From the NCBI GenBank assembly GCA_900553145.1, contig USCL01000008.1, forward strand, positions 1 to 31,093: 31,093 bases of DNA, given 5' to 3'. The stretch's first letter is position 1; each line of letters starts with the position of its first letter. Source of the DNA: an uncultured Desulfovibrio sp. Its GTDB lineage: Bacteria; Desulfobacterota; Desulfovibrionia; Desulfovibrionales; Desulfovibrionaceae. Both the position numbers and the translations under genes were made by a program. Shown piece by piece: positions 23,791 through 31,093 of this stretch. The notes under the pieces are model-generated. The model had not been told where the DNA came from and made no database searches. It saw only the letters and a list, made by a program, of their open reading frames with translations.

Positions 23791-24431
23791 TACCTTTCAA
23801 CCTCTTTGTCAAGGATTTCACCTTTGTAGATCCACGCCTTGACGCCGATGATGCCGTACGTGGTACGCGCTTCGGCGAAGCCGTAGTCGATGTCGGCACG
23901 CAGGGTCTGCAACGGCACGCGGCCGTCACGATACCATTCGGTGCGGGCGATTTCCGCACCGGCGAGACGACCGGAGCAGGTCACCTTGATGCCTTCGGCA
24001 CCGAACTTGCGGGCCATCGTCACCGTGCGCTTCATAGCGCGACGGAAAGCGACACGGCGTTCGAGCTGCTGGGCGATGTTCTCGGCCACCAGCTGGGAAT
24101 CCACTTCAGGACGGCGGATTTCGTTCACTTCAAGAGAGAACTCGCGTCCGAACTTGGCACGCAAGTCGTTGCGAAGCTTTTCGATTTCCACACCCTTGCG
24201 GCCAATGACGATACCGGGGCGGGCGGTGGAAAGAATGAGGCGGATCTTGCCCCCGGCGCGTTCGATCTCGATCTTGGAGATCCCGGCGCTGTAGAGGAGC
24301 TTCTTCACATACTTGCGGACTTCGTGGTCTTCATACACAAAGGCAGGGTAGTCTTTCTTGCTGAACCAGCGGGACTGCCAGTTCTTGTTATACCCAAGCC
24401 GGAATCCGTACGGATGAACTTTCTGACCCAT
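23790..24431 (-). CDS. rpsC: Small ribosomal subunit protein uS3
   Basis: A 213-aa protein at the mRNA entry channel with the start MGQKVHPYGFRLGYNKNWQS, a KH domain around STARPGIVIGRKGVEIEKLR, and the C-terminal AWIYKGEILDKEVER. AGGA lies 7 bases before the ATG. It overlaps rplP by one base. Confidence 0.97.
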   Translation of the reverse strand: MGQKVHPYGFRLGYNKNWQSRWFSKKDYPAFVYEDHEVRKYVKKLLYSAGISKIEIERAGGKIRLILSTARPGIVIGRKGVEIEKLRNDLRAKFGREFSLEVNEIRRPEVDSQLVAENIAQQLERRVAFRRAMKRTVTMARKFGAEGIKVTCSGRLAGAEIARTEWYRDGRVPLQTLRADIDYGFAEARTTYGIIGVKAWIYKGEILDKEVER

Positions 24432-24434
24432 GAC

Positions 24435-24773
24435 TTATTCCTGCCCTTCTGCGAGTATCACGGTAATGTGACTGGTACGCTTGTGGATGTTGGTGGCGCG
24501 GCCCTGGGCGCGCGGCATGAACCGCTTCCAGGTAGGACCTTCGTTCACCAGAATTTCCTTAACGACCAGAGCATCCACGTCCATGCTGGCGTTGTGTTCC
24601 GCGTTGGCGAGAGCCGAACGGACCACACCGAGAATGACGCCGGCGGGCTTATTAGGCGTGAAGCGCAGCAGGTTCATGGCAGCCTCGACAGGCATACCCT
24701 TCACGTTGCGGGCGACCAGCCTGGTCTTGCGCGGAGAAACGCGCACGAATTTGGCAGTAGCTTTCGATTCCAT
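24435..24773 (-). CDS. rplV: Large ribosomal subunit protein uL22
   Basis: A 112-aa tunnel-lining protein with KFVRVSPRKTRLVARNVKG and the long hairpin region ending PRAQGRATNIHKRTSHITVI. The frame can also start at a GTG three codons upstream (24782); the ATG at 24773 is preferred because it has GGGTG 6 bases before it and gives the usual family length. It follows rpsS by 12 bp. Confidence 0.96.
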   Translation of the reverse strand: MESKATAKFVRVSPRKTRLVARNVKGMPVEAAMNLLRFTPNKPAGVILGVVRSALANAEHNASMDVDALVVKEILVNEGPTWKRFMPRAQGRATNIHKRTSHITVILAEGQE

Positions 24774-24785
24774 GATTGGCACCCG

Positions 24786-25067
24786 TTATTTCTTGGCCTT
24801 GGTCTTCTTGTCGGCGGCATGGCCGTGGAAGGTGCGCGTCGGCGCGAATTCCCCAAGCTTGTGTCCCACCATGTTTTCGGTGACGAAAACGGGCAGGAAC
24901 TTCTTGCCGTTGTGCACGGCGAAGGTGATCCCCACCATTTCGGGCAGGACGGTGGACCGGCGCGACCAGGTCTTCACCACACGGCGGTCGCTGGTTTCGA
25001 CGGCCGTTTCCACCTTTTTCATCAGATGGTCGTCCACGAAGGGACCTTTTTTCAGTGATCTGGGCAT
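24786..25067 (-). CDS. rpsS: Small ribosomal subunit protein uS19
   Basis: A 93-aa head protein beginning MPRSLKKGPFVDDHLMKKVE, with KTWSRRSTVLPEMVGITFAV and KLGEFAPTRTFHGH. It pairs with uS13. AGGAG lies before the ATG. It sits between rplB and rplV. Confidence 0.97.
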   Translation of the reverse strand: MPRSLKKGPFVDDHLMKKVETAVETSDRRVVKTWSRRSTVLPEMVGITFAVHNGKKFLPVFVTENMVGHKLGEFAPTRTFHGHAADKKTKAKK

Positions 25068-25075
25068 AACAGCTC

Positions 25076-25906
25076 CTACTTCTGGCCGCGGCGCTTAACG
25101 ATGAGACGCGACGAGGGCTTCTTCTTATCGCGGGTCTTGTAGCCCTTGGAGGGCATACCCCACGGGGAAACGGGGTGACGGCCGCCGGAGCTTCTGCCTT
25201 CACCACCGCCGAGCGGATGGTCGACCGGGTTCATGGCCACGCCGCGAACCTTGGGACGACGACCGAGCCAGCGGTTACGGCCGGCCTTGCCCAGGGAGAT
25301 GTTCTCATGCTGGATGTTGCCGACCTGGCCGATGGTGGCGAGGCAGGAGGCCAATACCTTGCGGACTTCGCCGGAGGGCATACGCAACAGGGCGTACTTG
25401 CCTTCCTTGGCCACGAGCTGGGCATACGTGCCAGCGGCGCGGCAGAACTGACCGCCGCGACCGGGGTTCAGTTCGATATTGTGCAGCACCGTACCCACAG
25501 GAATGCGGGCGATGGGGAGCGCGTTGCCGGGCTTGATGTCGGCCTTTTCGCCGGACAGGATCACGTCGCCCTGCTTCACACCCAAGGGTGCAAGAATATA
25601 GCGTTTTTCACCGTCGGCATAGTGCAGCAGCGCGATGCGGGCGGTACGGTTCGGGTCGTACTCGATATGGGCGACAGTGGCCGGGATATCGAGCTTGTTG
25701 CGCTTGAAGTCGATGATACGATACAGGCGCTTCACGCCACCGCCGCGGCGGCGGCTGGTGACACGACCATGGTTGTTACGACCAGCCTTTTTGGTGAGAC
25801 CTTCCGTAAGGGATTTCTCAGGCGTGGTTCTCGTGATTTCCTCAAAGTCGGAAACCGTCTGAAAGCGACGGCCGGCCGAGGTGGGTTTCAGCTTGCGCAC
25901 AGCCAT
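25076..25906 (-). CDS. rplB: Large ribosomal subunit protein uL2
   Basis: A 276-aa protein required for subunit association and peptidyl-transferase assembly. It has the conserved NNHGRVTSRRRGGGVKRLYR near residue 44 and the C-terminal RGVAMNPVDHPLGGGEGRSS and PSSRLIVKRR, including the key histidine of the MNPVDHP loop. Its ribosome site lies inside rplW and its ATG comes 2 bp after the rplW stop. Confidence 0.98.
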   Translation of the reverse strand: MAVRKLKPTSAGRRFQTVSDFEEITRTTPEKSLTEGLTKKAGRNNHGRVTSRRRGGGVKRLYRIIDFKRNKLDIPATVAHIEYDPNRTARIALLHYADGEKRYILAPLGVKQGDVILSGEKADIKPGNALPIARIPVGTVLHNIELNPGRGGQFCRAAGTYAQLVAKEGKYALLRMPSGEVRKVLASCLATIGQVGNIQHENISLGKAGRNRWLGRRPKVRGVAMNPVDHPLGGGEGRSSGGRHPVSPWGMPSKGYKTRDKKKPSSRLIVKRRGQK

Positions 25907-25908
25907 GT

Positions 25909-26196
25909 TTACACTCCCTCAAAGAACTCAATCTTTTCACCGGACGCGAGGGTCACATAGGCCTTGCGCCATCCGGGGACGCGGCTCACCTTGCGGTTCC
26001 GCACGCGTTCCGTGGGCTTACGGGTAACCACGTTCACGTCAGTCACTTTCACATTGAAGGCGGTTTCCACAGCCTTCTTGATCTCAATCTTGTTGGCGTC
26101 CGGGTGGACGAAGAAGGTAACCTGATTTACGCCATCGCGCAGGAAGGTCGCCTTTTCGGTCACCACGGGCCGCAAGAGAATCTGCGTATGATCCAT
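25909..26196 (-). CDS. rplW: Large ribosomal subunit protein uL23
   Basis: A 95-aa tunnel-exit protein that docks trigger factor and SRP, with LLRPVVTEKATFL, YFFVHPDANK-like NQVTFFVHPDANKIEIKKAV and RKVSRVPGWRKAYVTL. The frame extends two codons further to a TTG, but AGAGG directly abuts that TTG and is 6 bases from the ATG at 26196, so the ATG is the better start. Confidence 0.96.
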   Translation of the reverse strand: MDHTQILLRPVVTEKATFLRDGVNQVTFFVHPDANKIEIKKAVETAFNVKVTDVNVVTRKPTERVRNRKVSRVPGWRKAYVTLASGEKIEFFEGV

Positions 26197-26206
26197 GGCC
26201 AACCTC

Positions 26207-26827
26207 TTATTTCAGCCGCGTTTCAACGGGTTCCACGGCGCCTTCCAGAAGCACGAGCTGCTTGTGCTTCAGGATCTCGTACACACTGAGCTGATCCGGG
26301 GTGGTCAGGGTGATGCCGGGCAGGTTCCGAGAAGAAAGCACCAGATTGCGCGATTCTTCAGGAGCGATGATGAGAGCCTTGGAAAGGCCCAGGTTCCCTG
26401 CGATCTTGGCGAACACCTTGGTCTTCGCTTCGGGCAGGTCAAAGCCCTTGACCACGAGCAGGTTGTCACCGGCAAGGCGCGAAGAGAGCGCCATGCGCAG
26501 GGCCAGCTTGCGGATCTTCTTGTTCACCTTAAAATCGTACTTGCGGGGCTGGGGTCCGAAAAGGATCGCGCCGCCACGCCACACGGGGGAACGGTTGGAA
26601 CCGGCGCGAGCGCGGCCGGTGCCCTTCTGGCGCCACGGCTTCACGCCGCCGCCGGAAACCATCGCCCGGGTCTTGGTCGAGTGAGTGCCCGCACGTCTGG
26701 CGGCGAGCTGAGCCCGCACCACGAGGTGGAGAATCTCCGGCCTCACAGCGACCTCGAACACTTCGGGAGTCAGGGTCAGTTCGCCCTGTTCCGTCTTGTC
26801 CTGATCGTATACTTTCACGACAGCCAT
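26207..26827 (-). CDS. rplD: Large ribosomal subunit protein uL4
   Basis: A 206-aa protein whose long loop lines the exit tunnel (TRAMVSGGGVKPWRQKGTGR and RAGSNRSPVWRGGAILFGP). In E. coli uL4 also represses the S10 operon by acting on its mRNA leader; the structured leader upstream of rpsJ here is a possible target. GGAGAG lies upstream of the ATG. It follows rplC by 17 bp. Confidence 0.97.
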   Translation of the reverse strand: MAVVKVYDQDKTEQGELTLTPEVFEVAVRPEILHLVVRAQLAARRAGTHSTKTRAMVSGGGVKPWRQKGTGRARAGSNRSPVWRGGAILFGPQPRKYDFKVNKKIRKLALRMALSSRLAGDNLLVVKGFDLPEAKTKVFAKIAGNLGLSKALIIAPEESRNLVLSSRNLPGITLTTPDQLSVYEILKHKQLVLLEGAVEPVETRLK

Positions 26828-26844
26828 TGTTTCTCTCTCCCTAC

Positions 26845-27474
26845 CTACTGCTTACGCACCAGAACGAGACCGTTCTTGGGTCCGGGCACGGAACCACGGA
26901 TGAGGATGACGTTGTCTTCCATCCGCACGTCCACGATTTCAAGGCCCTGTACGGTAACCTGTTCGGCACCCCAGTGACCCGCCATTTTCCTGCCCTTGAA
27001 CACGTGGCCGGGGAAGGTGTTGTTACCGATGGAACCACCGGAACGATGCACCTTTTCACAACCGTGCGTGTCTTTGGAGCCCTTGAAGTTCCAGCGGCGC
27101 ATAACGCCCTGATACCCCTTACCGAGGCTCGTGCCAGTTACTTTAATTTTGTCGCCGGCGGCGAACACGTCCGCGGTCAGCACGGCGCCCACTTCGTAAG
27201 CGGCCGGACCGTCGAGGCGGATTTCGCGAACCTTGCGATAAAGAGCCGTTCCGGCTTTGGCAAAGTGACCCTTCATAGGCTTGGTCACGTGCTTTTCCTT
27301 GGCTTCTTCGAAGGCGATCTGCAGGGCGTTGTAGCCGTCCTTATCGGCGGTCTTGACCTGGGTAACAGGGCAAGGACCAGCCTGAACAACCGTCACAGCC
27401 ACGGCAGAGCCGTCTCCAGCGAAGATGCGGGTCATGCCAAGCTTGCGACCCAGAATTCCCATTTTCTCAGCCAT
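26845..27474 (-). CDS. rplC: Large ribosomal subunit protein uL3
   Basis: A 209-aa early assembly protein with GILGRKLGMTRIFAGDG at the N-terminus and the central loop RRWNFKGSKDTHGCEKVHRS followed by GSIGNNTFPGHVFKGRKMAG. AGGA lies 6 bases before the ATG, 11 bp after the rpsJ stop. Confidence 0.98.
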   Translation of the reverse strand: MAEKMGILGRKLGMTRIFAGDGSAVAVTVVQAGPCPVTQVKTADKDGYNALQIAFEEAKEKHVTKPMKGHFAKAGTALYRKVREIRLDGPAAYEVGAVLTADVFAAGDKIKVTGTSLGKGYQGVMRRWNFKGSKDTHGCEKVHRSGGSIGNNTFPGHVFKGRKMAGHWGAEQVTVQGLEIVDVRMEDNVILIRGSVPGPKNGLVLVRKQ

Positions 27475-27485
27475 GACATTCCTCG

Positions 27486-27803
27486 CTAAAGCTTGATTTC
27501 CACATCCACACCCGCAGGCAGGCTGAGCTTGCCGAGGGCGTCCACGGTCTGCTGCGTGGGTTCCAGGATGTCCATAAGCCGCTTGTGGATCCGCATTTCA
27601 AACTGTTCGCGGGACTTCTTGTCCACGTGCACAGAGCGGTTCACGGTGAATTTATTGATATTGGTGGGCAGAGGAATTGGCCCTGCCACGCCCGCGCCCG
27701 TATTCCGAGCCGTATCGACGATTTCCGCCACAGCCTTGTCAAGGATGCGGTAATCGTAAGCCTTGAGCTTGATGCGGATACGATCACTGCTCACTGTCGT
27801 CAT
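27486..27803 (-). CDS. rpsJ: Small ribosomal subunit protein uS10
   Basis: A 105-aa protein, first gene of the S10 operon, which also acts with NusB in antitermination. It has IRIKLKAYDYRILDKAVAEI and IPLPTNINKFTVNRSVHVDK. The frame is open for 36 more codons upstream, but the start is set at 27803, where GGAG lies 8 bases before the ATG and the family's length is met. No tuf or str-operon gene lies upstream; instead there is a 790-bp gene-free region and a divergent gene. Confidence 0.97.
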   Translation of the reverse strand: MTTVSSDRIRIKLKAYDYRILDKAVAEIVDTARNTGAGVAGPIPLPTNINKFTVNRSVHVDKKSREQFEMRIHKRLMDILEPTQQTVDALGKLSLPAGVDVEIKL

Positions 27804-27885
27804 TGCGTCTACTCCGTTATCTGGCAACAATTGTCCGGTGTCGTTCATAAAGAGCAACGAAACGAACCGAACTTCCACACAGCAG

Positions 27886-27905
27886 CCGACCTTCGAAAAG
27901 GCCGG
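27886..27905 (-). promoter_or_regulatory. UUCG-loop hairpin in the rpsJ leader
   Basis: On the minus strand 8 bp of stem (one G-U pair) close a TTCG loop about 83 to 102 bases before the rpsJ start. The stem is short and no T run follows, so a regulatory or structural role in the leader is more likely than termination. In E. coli, leader hairpins near this position mediate repression by uL4; the match here is only positional. Confidence 0.4.
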
Positions 27906-28090
27906 TTCCAAAGCGTATGTACGTGAACGCTTCGGCCAACCCTGGCAAAGACCAGACGGCAGCTACGGGGTCGCCACGAACCTGTTGGTTACGTGCAGAC
28001 TTCAATTATGTATGCGGGAGATTGGGACGAGGAGGGAAGGCCATTCCGGCGTCACTCCGACTGCTCTCCATTTCCATAATGAAGTCAACC

Positions 28091-28356
28091 CATGTTTCGC
28101 CAGCCTGGCCTGTATTGGATGAACATCCAATAAGACAGGTAGTCCCGCAGGGTCACCTACAGGGCTTTCGCCCTTTCACAAGACCTTTACAATCCGGGAT
28201 TCGTGAGGGATTCCCGCGACTCTAACGGCTCTTGACATCCTTTCGGCAATCAGTGACGCCTGCAAATGTCAAAGTCGGCCTGATGGCCGACATAGCAGGA
28301 TGGACAGTGCATCCACCCTTCCCTGCCGCACAGGGATGACCCACATCAAGTGGGGA
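28091..28356 (-). ncRNA. Candidate structured leader RNA or small RNA upstream of the S10 operon
   Basis: Eight hairpins follow one another in about 250 bases: 28340-28354 (5 bp), 28321-28335 (5 bp), 28298-28314 (5 bp), 28274-28291 (7 bp perfect), 28232-28272 (7 bp closing a larger loop), 28195-28216 (5 bp), 28161-28174 (5 bp, GAAA loop on the minus strand) and 28109-28139 (7 bp plus 5 bp with a 3-base bulge). The GNRA loop favours transcription of the minus strand. A candidate promoter ends a few bases upstream. The RNA could be the S10 operon's long 5' leader or an independent RNA. I do not recognise a known class: RNase P, tmRNA and 4.5S signature sequences were looked for and not seen. 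Several short open frames cross the region on both strands, none convincing. Confidence 0.45.
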
Positions 28357-28362
28357 AACGCA

Positions 28363-28391
28363 TATCTATACAAAGAATCCTAGGGCGTCAA
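28363..28391 (-). promoter_or_regulatory. Candidate S10 operon promoter
   Basis: On the minus strand TTGACG (28386-28391) is followed after 17 bases by TAGATA (28363-28368), or after 15 bases by the overlapping TATAGA. Transcription from here would start near 28356, exactly at the first leader hairpin, and give rpsJ a leader of about 550 bases. Confidence 0.45.
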
Positions 28392-28507
28392 GGGTTTTCT
28401 TGTCATTTTCGGACACCTCCCTCTTTTTTCTCTTTTCGGCAAAAGCGGCGGGAAGGCCCCGCGCCGCCGCAAGGGGCATCCCCCCTGCCCTCAGCCGAAT
28501 AGGGGCA

Positions 28508-28536
28508 TTGCCTTCCTCCCCCGTCGAGGCTACACT
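28508..28536 (+). promoter_or_regulatory. Candidate promoter of the CNNM/CBS gene
   Basis: On the plus strand TTGCCT (28508-28513) and TACACT (28531-28536) are separated by 17 bases; each matches four of six consensus positions. It lies 57 bases before the start codon of the divergent membrane protein gene. The bases between this and the opposite S10 promoter are pyrimidine- and GC-rich, with nothing else recognised. Confidence 0.35.
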
Positions 28537-28593
28537 TTCATAATCCATATCCCTTTCAACAGCCTGGGCCGACGGCCAGGCAAGGTCCCGCCC

Positions 28594-29676
28594 ATGATCA
28601 CTCTGCTGCTCACCGTCTTTCTCGTGGTGCTGATTTCCGCGATCTGTTCCATGACCGAGGCGGCCCTCTACTCCGTCCCGTGGACGTATATCGAAAACCT
28701 GCGCAAGCAGGGGACCGCCACGGGCGAGCGGCTCTACCAGCTCCGGTCCCGCATCGATCAGCCCATCGCCGCCGTCCTCACCCTCAACACGGTGGCCAAC
28801 ACGGCCGGGGCAGCCGTCGCGGGCGCGATCGCATCCAATGTCCTTGGCGCGGAAAATACGGCCCTCTTCGCGGCGGGCCTGACCGTCCTCATCCTCGCGT
28901 TCGGCGAGATCCTCCCCAAGACGCTCGGCGTGGTCCACGCTTGCGGCGTCGCCGGGGGCATGGCCCGCCCGCTTCAGCTGATGGTCCTCATTTTCAAGCC
29001 GTTCATCTGGTTCTCCAGCATGCTGACGCGGCTCGTGGCCACCCCCCAGAGCGGCCCCTCCGCCACCGAAGACGACATCCGGGCGATCACCAGCCTTTCC
29101 CGCCAGACCGGGCGCATCCAGCAGTATGAGGAGAACGCCATCAGGAACATCCTCTCGCTGGATGTGAAGCACGTGCGCGAAATCATGACCCCGCGCACAA
29201 TGGTCTTTTCCCTCCAGGAGGACATTTCGGTCACGGAAGCCTACAACCATCCCCAGATCTGGCACTACAGCCGCATCCCCGTCTACGGCGACGACAACGA
29301 GGACATCGTCGGCATCGTCCTCCGCAAGGACATCGGGCGCTACGTCTCTCAGGGCCAGACGGAAAAGACGCTGTTCGACATCATGCAGCCCGTCCGCTTC
29401 GTCCTTGAGAACCAGACCGTGGACAAGCTGCTTTTGGAATTTCTGGAGTCGCGGCTCCATCTCTTCATCGTGCTGGACGAGTACGGCGGGCTGGCCGGCG
29501 TCGTATCCCTCGAAGACGTGCTTGAGGAGATGCTCGGCCGGGAGATCGTCGACGAGACCGATGCGGTAGCCGACCTGCGCGAAGCCGCCCGCCAGCGCCG
29601 CAGCGCCCTGACCCAAGCCCGCAACCAGCAGAACGCCGCCCTCAAGGAAGCCCGCGCCAACGCGAATAAAGAGTAA
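28594..29676 (+). CDS. CNNM-domain/CBS-pair membrane protein (HlyC/CorC-type)
   Basis: A 360-aa inner-membrane protein. Residues 1-150 form the CNNM (DUF21) domain with membrane segments (LLLTVFLVVLISAICSMTEAA, AGAAVAGAIASNVLG, LFAAGLTVLILAFGEILPKT), where FGEILPKT is the family signature. Residues about 175-330 hold the cytoplasmic CBS pair, starting at VKHVREIMTPRTMVFSL and including HYSRIPVYGDDNEDIVGIVL and LDEYGGLAGVVSLEDVLEEM. Relatives act in divalent cation (Mg2+, Co2+) efflux or tolerance. The C-terminal CorC/HlyC-associated domain is absent; the protein ends in a charged Arg/Gln/Ala-rich helix-like tail. AAGG precedes the ATG. The gene is divergent from the S10 operon. The transported ion cannot be told from sequence. 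Confidence 0.9.
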   Translation: MITLLLTVFLVVLISAICSMTEAALYSVPWTYIENLRKQGTATGERLYQLRSRIDQPIAAVLTLNTVANTAGAAVAGAIASNVLGAENTALFAAGLTVLILAFGEILPKTLGVVHACGVAGGMARPLQLMVLIFKPFIWFSSMLTRLVATPQSGPSATEDDIRAITSLSRQTGRIQQYEENAIRNILSLDVKHVREIMTPRTMVFSLQEDISVTEAYNHPQIWHYSRIPVYGDDNEDIVGIVLRKDIGRYVSQGQTEKTLFDIMQPVRFVLENQTVDKLLLEFLESRLHLFIVLDEYGGLAGVVSLEDVLEEMLGREIVDETDAVADLREAARQRRSALTQARNQQNAALKEARANANKE

Positions 29677-30102
29677 GACTCTGTCCCAGTAAACGATTGA
29701 TATTTTATTTCATAAGATTTTAGACAGATACCAAAGAGAATTTCCTTTGCTGCGGAGCTCGTCAACAACAAATATTGTAAATTCAACACAGTATGGATGT
29801 ATATCAATTAAATGCTATGACAGAGCCAAGAGTAAGAGGTAAAGATGGGTCGAGGAAGTGATTGTACGGCGTCATGTACGGACCGTATTCATCAGGGGCA
29901 TCCTTCCTCTGAAGCCCATGTTTGATGACGCGGATGATGTCGCTGACAACGCGTCCGTCATCAACGCGGGGAACGCCTGAGAACGGGGAAAGAAAGGTTT
30001 GATACGCTCCAGCTGGCTTGCAGAAAGATAAAACAGGGTACGCATGGGACACCTCCGTGCCCCCGGCATACCCTGTTTGGGCTTGTTTGAAAATAACGAG
30101 TC
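29677..30102. mobile_element. Decayed IS5-family insertion sequence remnant
   Basis: The segment starts directly after the stop of the CNNM/CBS gene with GACTCTGTCCCAGTAAAC and its other end reads, on the opposite strand, GACTCGTTATTTTCAAAC. The two ends match imperfectly (GACTC and AAAC at the same spacing), as degenerate terminal inverted repeats might. Inside lies a transposase N-terminal fragment; the region from 29677 to 29834 is AT-rich with no recognised gene. No target duplication is clear. The exact limits are inferred. Confidence 0.45.
29835..30045 (-). pseudogene. IS5-family transposase, N-terminal fragment with frameshift
   Basis: Read on the minus strand, the first frame gives MRTLFYLSASQLERIKPFFP and, after a shift near 29982, the other frame gives GVPRVDDGRVVSDIIRVIKH and GLQRKDAPDEYGPYMTPYNH. 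Together these match the start of IS5-family transposases (usual GVPRVDD, VIKNGLQWKDAP, YGPHKTLYNRF). A one-base deletion explains the shift. The catalytic DDE region (about 180 further residues) is missing. The fragment is not expected to be functional. Confidence 0.8.
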
Positions 30103-30154
30103 TTGAGCCTAGCTTCTCTCGCCTTGCGGAACTTGCTGAGACATAATCACTGAA

Positions 30155-30168
30155 TTTTTTTTGGGGGG
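30155..30168 (+). repeat. T8G6 homopolymer pair at the ribosome-binding region
   Basis: Eight T (30155-30162) are followed directly by six G (30163-30168), ending 10 bases before the ATG of the PAS gene and adjoining its ribosome site GAGAGG. Slippage here would change the spacing or strength of the site. Confidence 0.9.
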
Positions 30169-30178
30169 AGAGGAAAAG

Positions 30179-31093
<915 letters not shown>

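Noticed and set aside
27917..28225. A 102-codon plus-strand frame and several short minus-strand frames in the S10 leader, looking slightly like decayed transposase ends.
   Set aside because: None has a convincing start site or recognised motif, and the region is better explained by its many RNA hairpins. An IS200/IS605 origin was considered but could not be supported.
28091..28593. A magnesium (M-box) or other riboswitch controlling the CNNM/CBS gene.
   Set aside because: No M-box or yybP-ykoY consensus segments were seen on the plus strand, and the GNRA loop and promoter position favour the minus strand.

Overview
The window reads as chromosomal DNA of a GC-rich, sulfate- or sulfite-reducer-like deltaproteobacterium (Desulfovibrionaceae such as Desulfovibrio or Bilophila). 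This is inferred from the merged S10-spc-alpha ribosomal operon with no adk or infA, an RpoA N-terminus of the type found in that group, a type II secretion operon with a delta/Leptospira-type GspN, and exported enzymes with a Gly-Cys 'Synergist/MYXO-CTERM'-like tail. Genus-level assignment is a guess.

Layout. (1) 1-7417, minus strand: a type II secretion operon transcribed gspF-gspC-gspD-gspE-gspN-gspL, with gspL cut by the left edge. (2) 7476-13265, minus strand: two tandem paralogous exported YtcJ-like amidohydrolases, each with a signal peptide and the same C-terminal sorting tail. The tails share a 114-bp stretch of perfect DNA identity although the bodies differ. A hairpin and only 58 bp separate the second enzyme from gspF. 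(3) 13266-13709: a gene-free stretch with several terminator-like hairpins, a (GA)n microsatellite and an inverted repeat in the amidohydrolase leader. (4) 13710-27803, minus strand: 29 contiguous genes, rpsJ to rplQ, covering the S10, spc and alpha operons with secY, map, rpmJ and rpoA. (5) 27804-28593: a long gene-free leader with a candidate promoter at its far end, then a dense series of perfect hairpins (one with a GAAA loop, one with a UUCG loop) that fits a structured leader RNA or small RNA read on the minus strand. (6) 28594-29676, plus strand: a CNNM/CBS membrane protein. (7) 29677-31093: an AT-rich accessory segment holding a frameshifted IS5-family transposase remnant and the start of a PAS-PAS-GGDEF-type signalling gene that runs into a (GA)n tract at the window edge.

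How the parts may work together. The ribosomal block makes ribosomal proteins, the Sec translocon channel, methionine aminopeptidase and the RNA polymerase alpha subunit from one long transcript. The two amidohydrolases carry Sec signals and a C-terminal anchor of the kind that in other bacteria is processed by an intramembrane protease and routed by type II secretion. Their position directly upstream of a T2SS operon suggests that they are substrates of it. This link is inferred from position and from the precedent of GlyGly-CTERM and MYXO-CTERM proteins. No sorting protease is in the window.
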